Assembly: GCF_900110885.1 (NCBI RefSeq)
Contig: NZ_FOFJ01000001.1
Coordinates: forward strand, 62,001-126,000
Length of the DNA stretch: 64,000 nt
Origin: Azotobacter beijerinckii
Lineage (GTDB): Bacteria > Pseudomonadota > Gammaproteobacteria > Pseudomonadales > Pseudomonadaceae
Direction: 5' to 3'
A program made the position numbers and the translations under genes. The notes below the pieces were generated by a model, which saw only the letters and a program-made list of their open reading frames with translations, was not told the origin of the DNA and did no database searches. Of this stretch, positions 35,374 to 44,742 are shown one piece after another; the stretch's first letter is position 1, and every line of letters starts with the position of its first letter.

Positions 35374-37991
35374 CGGCTGCCTCCGGTCGACTCATCGTCG
35401 CACTCGGCCTCGCCCAGCGGCTGCGGTTGCAGCGGCAGGTGCAGGATCAAGGTGGCGCCCTGCCCGTCCAGGCCATCACCCACCGTTATCCGCCCGCCAT
35501 GAGCGCCGAGGATCCCCTGACAGATCGCCAGCCCCAGTCCGGTGCCCGGCCCGCCACGGTCGCCGCGCGCAGCGGTGTAGAACATGTCGAAGATCTTCTC
35601 CCGCTCGGCGGGCGGAATGCCTGGCCCTTGGTCGCTCACCGATAGACGCAGCTCGGCGCCGTCGCTTTCTACCGCCACGCACAGCCGCCCGCCGGGGGGC
35701 GAGAAGCGCGCGGCGTTTTCCAGCACGTTGACCAGCGCCTGCTCGATCAGTGCCGCGTGCACGTGAAGCAGCGGCAGCTCCGCCGGGATGCGGGTTTCCA
35801 GGGCGAAGGGCGCCAGCACCGGGCGCAGGCGCTGCAGGGACGTGGCGACGATGTCCACCGGTGCCACCCAGTCGCGCTCCAGCTTGAGCGCGCCGTGGCC
35901 GAGGCGGGTCATGTCCAGCAGGTTCTGGATATAGCGGTCCAGCCGCTCGGCCTCGTCGCGGGTGCTTTCCAGCAGCTCGCGACGGTCCGCCGCGCCGATC
36001 TGCCCGTCCAGGGTCAGCAGGCTGTCGATGGCGCCGTGCATCACCGTCAGCGGCGTGCGCAGGTCGTGGGACACCGAGGCCAGCAGGGCGCTGCGCAACT
36101 GCTCGGTTTCCCCGCGCAGGCGGGCGGCCTCCAGTTGCTGGGCCAACTGGGCCCGCGCCAGGGCCTGGGCCAGCGGCTGGCCGAGAGCGACCAGCAGGCG
36201 GCGGCGAATCGCCGGCAGCGGCTGGCGGTCCCGGGGGGCAATGCCGAGCAGGGCCAGCGGCCCTTCCTCGCCGGACAACGGCCACCACCACCAGCGCCCA
36301 TCCGGCAGGGTATCGGTACCCAGACCGGCCGGCAGCTCGTGCTGCCAGACCCAGTCGGCGGCGGCCTGCTCGTGCTCGCCGAGACCGGCCGAGACACCCG
36401 CCTCGACCCGCAGCCCGCCGGCGCCGTCGGGACCGAGCAGGCAGACGTCGAGTTCGCGCCAGGCGGAAAACTGCTGCACGGCGGCGGCCAGCACCGCACG
36501 GCGGTCGGTGGCAGCGCTCAGCTTGCGGGTGAGTTCGAGCAGCGCCGAGGTTTCCACCTGGGTTTCGCGCAGCGCCTGCATTTGCCGACGCTGACGGGTC
36601 GCCAGGTTGCCGGTCAGCGCCGCCATGAAGAGAAAGAACATCAGAGTCAGCACATCGGCCTGACTCTTCACGGTCAGCGAAAAGGCCGGCGAGATGAACA
36701 ACAGGTCGTAGGCAAAGAAGGACAGCAGCGCGCAGGCCAGTGCGGGGCCGAAGCCGCTGCGTACGGCGACCAGCAGGACCGCGACGAGAAACACCAGGGA
36801 TATGTTCGGCAGCGCGAGAACCCGGGAAATCCCCCAGGCCGCCACGCTGGCCAACAGCGTGGCGAGCAACGCCAGGGCGTAGTCCGAGAGGCCTGCCGAG
36901 CGCTCGCGGGGCGCGAATGCCGGGGCGGACACCGCCTCCTCGCCGGCCAGTACGTCGATTTCCAGGCCGCGCGCCCGGCGCAGCAAGCGCTCCGCGACGC
37001 CCCTGCCGAACCAGCCGGGGCGGCGACTGCCGACCAACAGTACGCTGGCACGCCGCTCCCGGGCATGACGCAGCAGGGTATCGGCCACCTCATCCCCGAG
37101 CAGGCCGACCACCTCGCCGCCCAAGCGCTCGGCCAGTTGCTGAGCCGCCTGCAGCAGCCGGCGGGACTCCGCGCTGCGCAACCGGCCGCCGTCCACATGG
37201 ACCAGGCTCCAGGGCAACTGGCGACGCCGCGCCACCCGGCTGGCATGGCGCACCAGGTGTTCGGCCTGCTCGTCGCCATCCACCGCCACCAGCAGGCGGC
37301 CGAGCACGGCCGGAGCCTCCCGGCCCGAGGAACGATAGCGGCGCTGCAGTTCGCCATCGGCACGCCCGGCCGCCACCTGCAGGGCCAGGGCACGCAGCGC
37401 GGCCAGAGTCGCCAGATCGTAGCCCTGGACGGGCAGCTCGGCCGGCGGGCGATCGACCAACACCACCTCATAGGCTTCGTCCAGTACCCAGTCGGGCACC
37501 GTCTCCGCCACCGGCTGTCCGGTGAGCGCCTCGACCCGATTCTTCAGGCTTTCCAAGTGCAGCACGTCGAGCGTGGTGTGGACGTCGATGCCCGCGGCGA
37601 GCAGCTCCTGCACATCCTGCCAGCGGTAGGCATGACGGCTACCCGGTGGATTGGCGTGGGCCAGCCGATCGATCAGCAGCAGGGCCGGCGGCCTGGCCAG
37701 CAAGGCGTCGAGATCCAGCTCGGCGGCCCTGTCCCGACCACCCGGAAGGGCGGTGAGCCGCGCCTCGAGATCGGCACGACCGGCAGCCTCGACACTGGCG
37801 ACCCTCAGGTCGAGGCCCTGGCGCAGCGACTCCCCGGCGGCCTGAAGCATGGCGAAGGTCTTGCCCGTGCCGGGCGCCGCGCCGAGATAGACCCTGAGCC
37901 GGCCGTGCCGGGCACGTCTACCGGCTCCGGGCGGCGTCGCGGGCGGAGGAGAAAGGTCGGGGGATGCGGCATTCGGCGGCGAGGGAGTCAT
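35370..37991 (-). CDS. kdpD: Potassium sensor histidine kinase KdpD
   Basis: 873-residue KdpD. Order of domains: N-terminal KdpD domain with Walker A GAAPGTGKT (residues 37-45) and DVHTTLDVLHLESLKNRVE; a USP-like domain (LLVAVDGDEQAEHLVRHASR); four membrane segments (about 370-480); a GAF-like region; HisKA box LASVSHDLRTPLTVMHG with phospho-His near 640; and HATPase motifs NVLENAARFS, DQGPGIP and GTGLGLAI. It perceives low K+ or ionic stress and phosphorylates KdpE. The N-terminus is preceded by a Pro/Ala-rich extension of about 30 residues. The gene is complete and heads the kdpD-kdpE-kup run. Confidence 0.95.
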   Translation of the reverse strand: MTPSPPNAASPDLSPPPATPPGAGRRARHGRLRVYLGAAPGTGKTFAMLQAAGESLRQGLDLRVASVEAAGRADLEARLTALPGGRDRAAELDLDALLARPPALLLIDRLAHANPPGSRHAYRWQDVQELLAAGIDVHTTLDVLHLESLKNRVEALTGQPVAETVPDWVLDEAYEVVLVDRPPAELPVQGYDLATLAALRALALQVAAGRADGELQRRYRSSGREAPAVLGRLLVAVDGDEQAEHLVRHASRVARRRQLPWSLVHVDGGRLRSAESRRLLQAAQQLAERLGGEVVGLLGDEVADTLLRHARERRASVLLVGSRRPGWFGRGVAERLLRRARGLEIDVLAGEEAVSAPAFAPRERSAGLSDYALALLATLLASVAAWGISRVLALPNISLVFLVAVLLVAVRSGFGPALACALLSFFAYDLLFISPAFSLTVKSQADVLTLMFFLFMAALTGNLATRQRRQMQALRETQVETSALLELTRKLSAATDRRAVLAAAVQQFSAWRELDVCLLGPDGAGGLRVEAGVSAGLGEHEQAAADWVWQHELPAGLGTDTLPDGRWWWWPLSGEEGPLALLGIAPRDRQPLPAIRRRLLVALGQPLAQALARAQLAQQLEAARLRGETEQLRSALLASVSHDLRTPLTVMHGAIDSLLTLDGQIGAADRRELLESTRDEAERLDRYIQNLLDMTRLGHGALKLERDWVAPVDIVATSLQRLRPVLAPFALETRIPAELPLLHVHAALIEQALVNVLENAARFSPPGGRLCVAVESDGAELRLSVSDQGPGIPPAEREKIFDMFYTAARGDRGGPGTGLGLAICQGILGAHGGRITVGDGLDGQGATLILHLPLQPQPLGEAECDDESTGGSR

Positions 37992-38199
37992 GGATGGGGA
38001 AGCATGGAGCGGCCTGGATAGGAACCCAGTATCGCCGCTCGGCCGGGAGTCCGCCGTAAAGAAGCCGTAAAAAGCTAGGCAGGTGCCTGAAAGACAGCCC
38101 TCTCTGGCAAGAGCGACTCGCCCGCGACCGACCCCGAATGATCGCGGATGAGATCGTTCGGCCGTAAAGCCAACAGCGGCGCCAAGGCCGCGCCCAGCG

Positions 38200-38883
38200 T
38201 TACAGGCCGATCTGGGTCAGGGAGACGCTCGCCACGGGAGCCGGGGCGACGGCGGCCGGGACTGTCTGAGCAGCCTGCGCCAGTTCCTGGCGGGCCTGGC
38301 GTACCACGGCGGTACCCGCGCTCAGCGCCAGAGCGGCCATGAGCAGTGCCACCAGGGCATCCGGCCAGCCGCTGCCGGTACCGAACACCCCGGCCGCGGC
38401 CAGCATCACCGCCAGGTTGCCGATGGCATCGTTGCGGCTGCACAGCCAGACGGCGCGCATGTTCGCATCGCCGTCACGGAAGGCGTAGAGCATCAGGGCC
38501 ACGCCGGCGTTGGCGAAGAGCGCCAGCAGCCCCACCGCGCCCATGGTCAGCGGCTCGGGAGGAATGCCGGCGTAGGCGCTCCAGCCGGTCTTGACGAGCA
38601 CGAACACGCCGAACGCGGCCATGGTGATGCCCTTGACCAGCGCCGCCCGTGCCCGCCAGGCCAACCCCATGGCCAGCACGGCCAGGGAGATGCCATAGTT
38701 GGCCGCATCGCCGGCGAAATCCAGCGAGTCGGCGAGGAGCGACACCGAGCCGGACTTCACGCCGGCGCCGATCTCCACGGCGAACATCGCCGCATTGACG
38801 AACAGCGCCACCCACAAGGCCCTGCGAAAGCGTGGGCTGACGGGGATCGAGGTCGAGCAGGAACTGCAGCAGGCACCGGGCAT
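38200..38883 (-). CDS. Cation efflux (CDF-like) membrane protein
   Basis: 227-residue membrane protein with about six membrane segments. The N-terminus is MPGACCSSCSTSIP, with four cysteines likely to bind metal. SLLADSLDFAGDAANYGISLA has the CDF Asp-x-x-x-Asp arrangement, and a second acidic/Asn site is RNDAIGNLAVMLAA. Unlike classical CDF proteins it lacks a large cytoplasmic C-terminal domain. GGAGGAG lies six bases before the ATG. It diverges from a CadR-like regulator across a MerR-type promoter with 19-bp spacer, so metal-induced efflux of Cd, Pb or Zn is likely. Confidence 0.85.
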   Translation of the reverse strand: MPGACCSSCSTSIPVSPRFRRALWVALFVNAAMFAVEIGAGVKSGSVSLLADSLDFAGDAANYGISLAVLAMGLAWRARAALVKGITMAAFGVFVLVKTGWSAYAGIPPEPLTMGAVGLLALFANAGVALMLYAFRDGDANMRAVWLCSRNDAIGNLAVMLAAAGVFGTGSGWPDALVALLMAALALSAGTAVVRQARQELAQAAQTVPAAVAPAPVASVSLTQIGL

Positions 38884-38914
38884 GGGATTCTCCTCCAAAA
38901 GGCGATTTTCCCGC

Positions 38915-38945
38915 ATTGCACACCCTGTAGTGACTCCAGGGTCAA
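38915..38945 (-). promoter_or_regulatory. MerR-type promoter/operator for the metal efflux gene
   Basis: On the minus strand TTGACC (complement of 38940-38945) and TGCAAT (complement of 38915-38920) are separated by exactly 19 bp. The spacer holds the dyad ACCCTG/CAGGGT (38922-38927 and 38937-38942). An over-long spacer with dyad is the hallmark of promoters activated by MerR-family regulators through DNA distortion. Confidence 0.85.
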
Positions 38946-38990
38946 GCGCGCTACCCTTGAACGATCGGGGCTGCCTGCAGAGGAAAGATC

Positions 38991-39413
38991 ATGCGCATCG
39001 GCGAACTGGCCAAAGCCACCGGCGTCGACACCGAAACCATCCGCTACTACGAGAAGGCCGGCCTGCTCCCCGCCCCCGCGCGCAGCGGCAACGGTTACCG
39101 CGCCTACGGCCCGGAACACCAGGAGCGACTGGCGCTCATCCGCCACTGCCGGGCACTCGACATCCCCCTCGCGGAGGTGCGGCGCCTGCTGGAATTCTTG
39201 CTACACCCGGAAACCGACTGCGCCGATGTCGACCGGCTGATCGAGACGCAACTGGCGCGGGTGCGAGCACGCCTGGAGAGCCTGCAGGCGCTGGAGCGCC
39301 AGCTTTCGACACTGCGTGGGCGCTGCGCCGCCGGACGGCTCGCCGGCGAGTGCGGGATCCTCCGCGAACTGCTCGCCGCCGCCCAGGAAGAGGTCCGCCC
39401 GGAACATCCCTGA
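38991..39413 (+). CDS. CadR-like MerR-family metal regulator
   Basis: 140-residue MerR regulator. The winged HTH is MRIGELAKATGVDTETIRYY and EKAGLLPAPARSGNGYRAYG. A dimerisation helix follows, with a metal-binding pattern of Cys77 (ETDCADVD), Cys112 and Cys121 (GRCAAGRLAGEC), as in Cd/Pb-responsive CadR/PbrR proteins. It lacks the His-rich tail of P. putida CadR. It diverges from the efflux gene and should activate the 19-bp-spaced promoter between them. Cd versus Pb specificity cannot be read. Confidence 0.88.
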   Translation: MRIGELAKATGVDTETIRYYEKAGLLPAPARSGNGYRAYGPEHQERLALIRHCRALDIPLAEVRRLLEFLLHPETDCADVDRLIETQLARVRARLESLQALERQLSTLRGRCAAGRLAGECGILRELLAAAQEEVRPEHP

Positions 39414-39507
39414 TCCGAAAAGGGTGGCGCTTTATTCCCTGGTCATAAAAACGCGACAGGATCACCTGTACACTTTCCCGACTAACAACCCTGTGCAAGA
39501 GGAAAAC

Positions 39508-40203
39508 ATGGCGACCATTCATCTGGTTGGCGGCGAAAAAGGCGGTGTGGGCAAGTCGGTGGTTGCCCGTCTGCTGGCCCAGTACATGATCGATCATGAG
39601 CTGCCGTTCATCGGCTTCGATACCGACAGGTCCCACGGGGCGCTGCTGCGCTACTACGCCGACTATGCCTCGCCCACCGTCATCGACAGCTATCAGAGTC
39701 TGGATGCCATCGTCGAAGCCGCCACCGAGCAGCCGGAACAACGCATCCTCGTCGATCTCGCCGCGCAGACCCATCAGCCGCTGAGCCGCTGGATGGAGGA
39801 GTCGGGCGTGCTGGAGTTGGCTGAGGAACTGGGCATCTTCATCCGCTACTGGAACGTCATGGACTCGGGAAAGGATTCGGTGGATCTGCTGGAAAGGCTG
39901 CTCGGGCAGTTCGGCTCCCGCCTCGACTATGTGCTGGTCCGCAACCAGCTGCGCGACGAGACCTTCACTGCCCTGGAGAACTCGGAGGTCCAGCAGCGTG
40001 CGCAGGACCTGAATGCCGCCGTCATCACCCTGAAGCGGCTTCATCCGCCGGTGATGAGCAAGATCGATCGCAACAGCTACAGCTTCTGGGCAGCCAAGAA
40101 CCGCGACGACGCCAGCGACGACGCCCTGAGCCTGCTGGAAAGGCAGCGGGTGAAGATCTGGCTGAACCATGCCTACAAGGAAATCGGGGCCGCGGAGGTC
40201 TGA
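39508..40203 (+). CDS. Orphan ParA/MinD-like P-loop ATPase
   Basis: 231-residue ATPase with a deviant Walker A, GGEKGGVGKS (residues 8-17), containing the signature lysine of ParA/MinD proteins. Then come FIGFDTDRSHGALLRYYAD (Walker A'-like), LVDLAAQTHQPLSRWM and VLVRNQLRDE. The ATG has GAGG five bases upstream. No parB, chemotaxis, pilus or mobilisation gene is next to it, so its cargo is unknown. A small palindrome ACAGG-ATCA-CCTGT (39456-39469) precedes it and might be an operator. Confidence 0.85.
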   Translation: MATIHLVGGEKGGVGKSVVARLLAQYMIDHELPFIGFDTDRSHGALLRYYADYASPTVIDSYQSLDAIVEAATEQPEQRILVDLAAQTHQPLSRWMEESGVLELAEELGIFIRYWNVMDSGKDSVDLLERLLGQFGSRLDYVLVRNQLRDETFTALENSEVQQRAQDLNAAVITLKRLHPPVMSKIDRNSYSFWAAKNRDDASDDALSLLERQRVKIWLNHAYKEIGAAEV

Positions 40204-40272
40204 AGCAGACGCACCGCCGTCGATGGGTTGCGCCCCTCGGGCCCTGACATCCGGCGGGCTTCACGAGAGCAT

Positions 40273-40806
40273 TCAGCCGAGATAGGTGGCCTTCCAGCGA
40301 TGCAGCAGGTCATGCAGCTCTTCGTGACGGCCTTGCCCGATGACCTGCAGCTCGAACGCGGCGAAGGCCTGCTGCAATGCAGCCAGCTCGTCCGCGCCGA
40401 GCGCCTGCTCGGCCTGGGGGAAAAGCACGTCGTTCTCCTTGGCGATGTGCCGCTCGAGGAACGCCGCATAGTCCCCGGCGGCAGCGCCGAACGCCTCGGC
40501 GTCGAGAACCGGCGTGCTGGCCCGGCGCAGGGCAGCGACCAAAGCGCGGCCCTGCTCGTGCTCGGCGCTCAGCTCGCCGACCAGATCGGCCTGCAGGCCG
40601 GCGCGCTGCAGGGCCGGGAACAGCAGCCCCTCCTCCTTGCCATGGTGACATTTGTCGACGAACTCCTGCAGGAAACCGAGCAGCGCGGCGATGTCGCTGG
40701 CGTCGGCGCTGCCCTGCCGGGCCCGCCCGGCCATGCGCCGGAGGATCTGCAGGGTGGAAAGGATCGCGTCGTGTTCGTGACGCAGCGCGTCGATGGCCTG
40801 GCTCAT
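40273..40806 (-). CDS. Hemerythrin-like (HHE) domain protein
   Basis: 177-residue helical protein from ATG 40804-40806. Histidine/glutamate motifs of the HHE fold are ALRHEHDAILSTL, DKCHHGKEEGLLFPAL, SAEHEQGRALV and ERHIAKENDVLFPQAEQAL, consistent with a non-heme di-iron site as in DnrN/YtfE-like and bacterial hemerythrin proteins. These act in oxygen or nitric-oxide sensing, iron-sulfur repair or iron handling; the present role is undefined. A longer upstream open frame (to 40884) lacks homology-like sequence. Confidence 0.85.
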   Translation of the reverse strand: MSQAIDALRHEHDAILSTLQILRRMAGRARQGSADASDIAALLGFLQEFVDKCHHGKEEGLLFPALQRAGLQADLVGELSAEHEQGRALVAALRRASTPVLDAEAFGAAAGDYAAFLERHIAKENDVLFPQAEQALGADELAALQQAFAAFELQVIGQGRHEELHDLLHRWKATYLG

Positions 40807-40933
40807 GGACGGCTCCCGGGCGGTCCGGAGGACCGATAGCCTTTCAGCGTAGTACCGCCTCCAGCCCAAAGCCGGGCCGCCCATCTGCAGGAGCGCCCGC
40901 CCGTCGGGCCACGCCAGCCGCCCGCCTGGTCTT

Positions 40934-43147
40934 TCAGGCCGGTCGCATGATCAGCACGCCCAGCGGCGGCAACTTGAGGTTGAGGCTGAACGGCTGGCCG
41001 TGGCTGACCAACTGGTCGGCGACTACTCCGCCGGCGTTGCCGACGTTGGAACCGCCATAGCATTCGGCGTCGCTGTTGAGCGCCTCCTGCCAGTTGCCGC
41101 CGACCGGCACACCGATCCGGTAGCCGTGACGCACCACCGGGGTGAAGTTGGCGATCACCAGCAGCGGCTGGCCACCGGCGCTCCAGCGCAGCCAAGAGAA
41201 CACGCTGTTATGGCGGTCGTCGCCGATCAGCCACTGGAAGCCGGCGGGCACGCAGTCCTGCTCGTGCAGGGCCGGCTCCTGGCGATACAGCACGTTGAGG
41301 TCCTTGACCAGATGCTGCGCACCCTGGTGATCGGCGTAGTTGAGCAGGTACCAATCCAGCTCGTGGTCGTGGCTCCATTCGCGCCACTGGCCGAATTCGC
41401 AGCCCATGAACAGCAGCTTCTTGCCCGGCTGGCTCCACATGAAGGCCAGGTAGGCGCGCAGGTTGGCGAACTTCTGCCAGCGGTCGCCGGGCATCTTGTC
41501 GATCAGCGAGCGCTTGCCGTGCACCACCTCGTCGTGGGAGATGGGCAGGATGAACTGCTCGGAGAAGGCGTAGATCAGCCCGAAAGTCATCTTGTCGTGG
41601 TGGTAGCGGCGATGGAGCGGGTCCTCGACCATGTACTGCAGGGTGTCGTGCATCCAGCCCATGTTCCACTTGTAGTCGAAGCCCAGTCCGCCCTCGGCGA
41701 TCGGCTTGCTGACCCCCGGCCAGGCGGTGGATTCCTCGGCGATGACCAACGCGCCAGGTGCCTCGGCCTTGACCACCTCGTTGAGGTGGCGGAGGAAGGC
41801 GATGGCCTCGAGGTTCTCCCGCCCGCCGTGGCAGTTGGGAATCCACTCGCCGGCGTTGCGCGAATAGTCGCGGTAGAGCATCGAGGCCACCGCATCCACG
41901 CGCAGTCCATCGACATGGAACTCGCGCAGCCAGTGCAGCGCCGAGGCGATCATGAAGCCGTGCACCTCGTTGCGGCCGAGATTGTAGATCAGGGTATCCC
42001 AGTCGCAGTGCAGGCCCTCGAAGGGGTGGGCATATTCGTACAGGGCGGTGCCGTCGAAATGGCCGAGGCCGTGGGCGTCGGTGGGAAAGTGCGCCGGCAC
42101 CCAGTCGAGGATCACCCCGAGGCCGGCCTGGTGGCAGGTATCGACGAAGGCGGCGAAGTCCTCCCGGCTGCCGTAGCGGGCGCTGGGGGCGAACTGCGAG
42201 AGCGGCTGGTAGCCCCAGGAGCCGCCGAAGGGGTGCTCCATGATCGGTAGCAGTTCCACATGGGTAAAGCCAATTTCCAGCACATAGGGGATCAGTTGTT
42301 CAGTCAGTTGCCGCCAGTTCGGCGGCACGCCGTCCTCGCTGCTCTCCCGACGCCAGGAGCCGGCGTGCAGCTCGTAGATCGCCAGCGGCGCGGCAGTCGT
42401 CTGGCGGGCGGCACGCCCGCGCATCCAAGGCCCGTCCTGCCATTCGTGCGCCAGCGGCGCGGCGACCACCGAGGCCGTGTGCGGCGGTGCTTCGGTGGCC
42501 AGCGCCACGGGATCGGCCTTCAGCAGCAGGATGCCGTGGGGACCGAGCAGTTCGTACTTGTAGACCTCGCCCGGCTTGAGGCGCGGAATGAAGATTTCCC
42601 AGACGCCGGCCGAATGACGCAGGCGCATCGGGTGGCGACGGCCGTCCCAGCCGTTGAACGGACCGACCACCGAGACCCGCCGGGCATTCGGCGCCCACAC
42701 CGCGAAGCGCACGCCCTCCACCCCCTCCACGTTCATGCACTGGGCGCCGAGGCAGCGGCCAAGCTCGCGGTGATTGCCCTCGGCGAACAGGTGGAGGTCC
42801 ACGTCGCCGAGCAGTGGGCCGAAGCTGTAGGGGTCTTCGCCGATCTGCTCGCCCTCCTCCCAGCGGATGCGCAGCAAATAGGGCTGCGGACGCTCGAGGC
42901 GGCAGAAGAACAGTCCGGGCACCTGGCCCTGCTCCATGTGGCCGAGCGCCAGGCCGCTGTGCCGGTCGAGCAGGTCGACGCCCAGCGCGCCGGGCAGGAA
43001 GGTGCGCACGATCAGCCCCTCGCCATCGGCATGGGGGCCGAGGACAGCGAAGGGGTCGGCGTGCTCGGCACGCAGCAGGGCCTCGGCATCGGCATCGCGC
43101 GGCAGCAGAGGCTCCCCGGAATGGGTCAGGGTCCGCCGTTGGGTCAT
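40934..43147 (-). CDS. glgB: 1,4-alpha-glucan branching enzyme GlgB
   Basis: 737-residue GH13 branching enzyme for glycogen. An N-terminal CBM48-like region ([20 protein letters not shown]) is followed by the TIM barrel: [17 protein letters not shown], the nucleophile Asp in [16 protein letters not shown] (near 417), the acid Glu in [13 protein letters not shown] (near 470) and [10 protein letters not shown] (near 538). The ATG at 43145-43147 has GGAG seven bases upstream; the open frame extends further but without family sequence. No other glg genes are in the window, so it may be the end of a cluster broken up in this genome or a stand-alone copy. Confidence 0.96.
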   Translation of the reverse strand: MTQRRTLTHSGEPLLPRDADAEALLRAEHADPFAVLGPHADGEGLIVRTFLPGALGVDLLDRHSGLALGHMEQGQVPGLFFCRLERPQPYLLRIRWEEGEQIGEDPYSFGPLLGDVDLHLFAEGNHRELGRCLGAQCMNVEGVEGVRFAVWAPNARRVSVVGPFNGWDGRRHPMRLRHSAGVWEIFIPRLKPGEVYKYELLGPHGILLLKADPVALATEAPPHTASVVAAPLAHEWQDGPWMRGRAARQTTAAPLAIYELHAGSWRRESSEDGVPPNWRQLTEQLIPYVLEIGFTHVELLPIMEHPFGGSWGYQPLSQFAPSARYGSREDFAAFVDTCHQAGLGVILDWVPAHFPTDAHGLGHFDGTALYEYAHPFEGLHCDWDTLIYNLGRNEVHGFMIASALHWLREFHVDGLRVDAVASMLYRDYSRNAGEWIPNCHGGRENLEAIAFLRHLNEVVKAEAPGALVIAEESTAWPGVSKPIAEGGLGFDYKWNMGWMHDTLQYMVEDPLHRRYHHDKMTFGLIYAFSEQFILPISHDEVVHGKRSLIDKMPGDRWQKFANLRAYLAFMWSQPGKKLLFMGCEFGQWREWSHDHELDWYLLNYADHQGAQHLVKDLNVLYRQEPALHEQDCVPAGFQWLIGDDRHNSVFSWLRWSAGGQPLLVIANFTPVVRHGYRIGVPVGGNWQEALNSDAECYGGSNVGNAGGVVADQLVSHGQPFSLNLKLPPLGVLIMRPA

Positions 43148-43607
43148 GGTACTTCTCCATCCAGTAACGGTTGTGCCAGCTTCGCCGGGGTCCGCAGCGG
43201 TACGCCAGCCAGGCATGGCGGTGTGCGGCTTTGCAGACGATTTCGCAGGCGGTCTTTTCCAGGCCGAACAGCGCCAGGGCAGCCACCTCGCCTGCCGGCC
43301 GGCCACAACCGGGCAAGCAGAGAGGGAGACTTGGTGCGCGCGGCAACGGTACACGCCGACGGGCCTGCCTCAGGCGGACAATCGATGCTCTACGCGTCGC
43401 ATTTGGCTATTTCTGCAGCGTAGCCGATCGAACGCCGCGCACCGGCGACATCCCGGGCCACTGGCGCAGGTGGCGTCGGCCAGCCATGCTGATGAGTGGG
43501 GAAAGTTCACGGCCCCGGCCCTGCCGGCCGGCATGCCATCCATGAGTCACAGATAGGAAATGCCGCCCGTCGCGGACTTCAGGCAACCCGGCGGCCAGGA
43601 GGACGAC
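43148..43607. other. 460-bp gap between glgB and a small gene
   Basis: High-GC sequence with open frames on both strands but no start with Shine-Dalgarno or recognisable protein. I see no clear promoter pair, repeat or RNA. Confidence 0.4.
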
Positions 43608-43769
43608 ATGAGCCAGCGATCCGATATTCCTCAGCCCGACCCGGTAGTCTGGAACCATCCGGGGGATTTCCCGCAGATGCCGGAATACGAACCGGCCGAG
43701 GAAATCAAATACACCCCGCCGAACGACGGCAAGCTCTCCCATGGCGAGGAAGAGCAGGAACCGCAATAA
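43608..43769 (+). CDS. Small acidic Pro-rich protein, unknown function
   Basis: 53 residues with a near-perfect Shine-Dalgarno (AGGAGG) before the ATG at 43608. The protein (MSQRSDIPQPDPVVWNHPGD ... HGEEEQEPQ) is acidic, proline-rich and probably unstructured, with PEYEPAEEIKYTPPNDGKLS in the centre. An upstream ATG at 43560 is less likely. No family recognised. Confidence 0.7.
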   Translation: MSQRSDIPQPDPVVWNHPGDFPQMPEYEPAEEIKYTPPNDGKLSHGEEEQEPQ

Positions 43770-43979
43770 GCGCGACGATCCGCGCGACATTCCACCCGCG
43801 ATAGCCCGTGCAAGCGATCCCTGGTCCCACACCCGGCGTATCGCCCGCAGGGCGCCGGCCTTCGCGCGAAGCGGGAGCAGGCAGGAAATACACTGTCAAA
43901 CTCTGGCAGTCGGTAGCACTGCGTCCTTTGCTATGATCCCCGCCATCGATCACGGAACCTCGATCCAAGGAGCTGTGCC

Positions 43980-44651
43980 ATGCACGAACCCAACAGTTAT
44001 GTCCTCCAAACCGCCCAGGCGGAGCAGCTGGAAGTCAGCCGCGTCCTGCGCAATACCTACGGCCTGCTGGCCATGACCCTCGCCTTCAGCGGCGTGGTGG
44101 CCTATGTGGCGCAACAGATGAAGGTGGCCTATCCGAACATCTTCGTGGTGCTGATCGGCTTCTACGGGCTGTTCTTCCTCACCGTGAAGCTGCGCGACTC
44201 GGCCTGGGGCCTGCTCTCCACCTTCGCCCTGACCGGCTTCATGGGCTACACCCTCGGCCCGATCCTCGACCGCTACTTGGGCATGCCCAACGGCGGCGAG
44301 GTGGTGTCCTCGGCCTTCGCCATGACCGCCCTGGTGTTCGTCGGCCTGTCCGCCTACGTGCTGACCACCCGCAAGGACATGAGCTTCCTCGGCGGCTTCA
44401 TCACCGCCGGCTTCTTCGTCCTGCTCGGCGCCAGCCTGGCCGGCCTGTTCTTCGAGATCAGCGGCCTGCAACTGGCGATCAGCGCCGGCTTCGTACTGTT
44501 CTCGTCGGCCTGTATCCTGTTCCAGACCAGCGCGATCATCCACGGTGGCGAGCGCAACTACATCATGGCGACGATCAGCCTGTACGTGTCGATCTACAAC
44601 CTGTTCGTCAGTCTGCTGCAGATCTTCGGCATCATGAGCAGCGACGACTGA
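43980..44651 (+). CDS. yccA: Bax inhibitor-1 family membrane protein YccA
   Basis: 223-residue inner-membrane protein with about seven membrane segments (LLAMTLAFSGVVAYV, ISGLQLAISAGFVLFSSACI and others) and the family C-terminal acid residues (IFGIMSSDD). YccA is a substrate and inhibitor of the FtsH protease and protects SecY. AAGGAG lies eight bases before the ATG. It is followed by a strong terminator and then the tus genes, the order I recall for P. aeruginosa. Confidence 0.94.
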   Translation: MHEPNSYVLQTAQAEQLEVSRVLRNTYGLLAMTLAFSGVVAYVAQQMKVAYPNIFVVLIGFYGLFFLTVKLRDSAWGLLSTFALTGFMGYTLGPILDRYLGMPNGGEVVSSAFAMTALVFVGLSAYVLTTRKDMSFLGGFITAGFFVLLGASLAGLFFEISGLQLAISAGFVLFSSACILFQTSAIIHGGERNYIMATISLYVSIYNLFVSLLQIFGIMSSDD

Positions 44652-44669
44652 TCGCCGTCCCGGCCTCAC

Positions 44670-44700
44670 GAAAGCCCGCGCGATGCGGGCTTTCGCTTTT
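44670..44700 (+). terminator. Rho-independent terminator after yccA
   Basis: GAAAGCCCGC (44670-44679) pairs exactly with GCGGGCTTTC (44685-44694) across a 5-nt loop, followed by GCTTTT. It starts 18 bases after the yccA stop. Confidence 0.88.
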
Positions 44701-44742
44701 CTGGCGTATCATTTTCCTTTCTATTCCCGCGGCCGTCGCCCC

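Noticed and set aside
43407..43832. 141-codon minus-strand frame beside the small acidic protein gene
   Set aside because: It is antisense to a gene with a near-perfect Shine-Dalgarno and is Arg-rich, as is typical of shadows in high-GC DNA.
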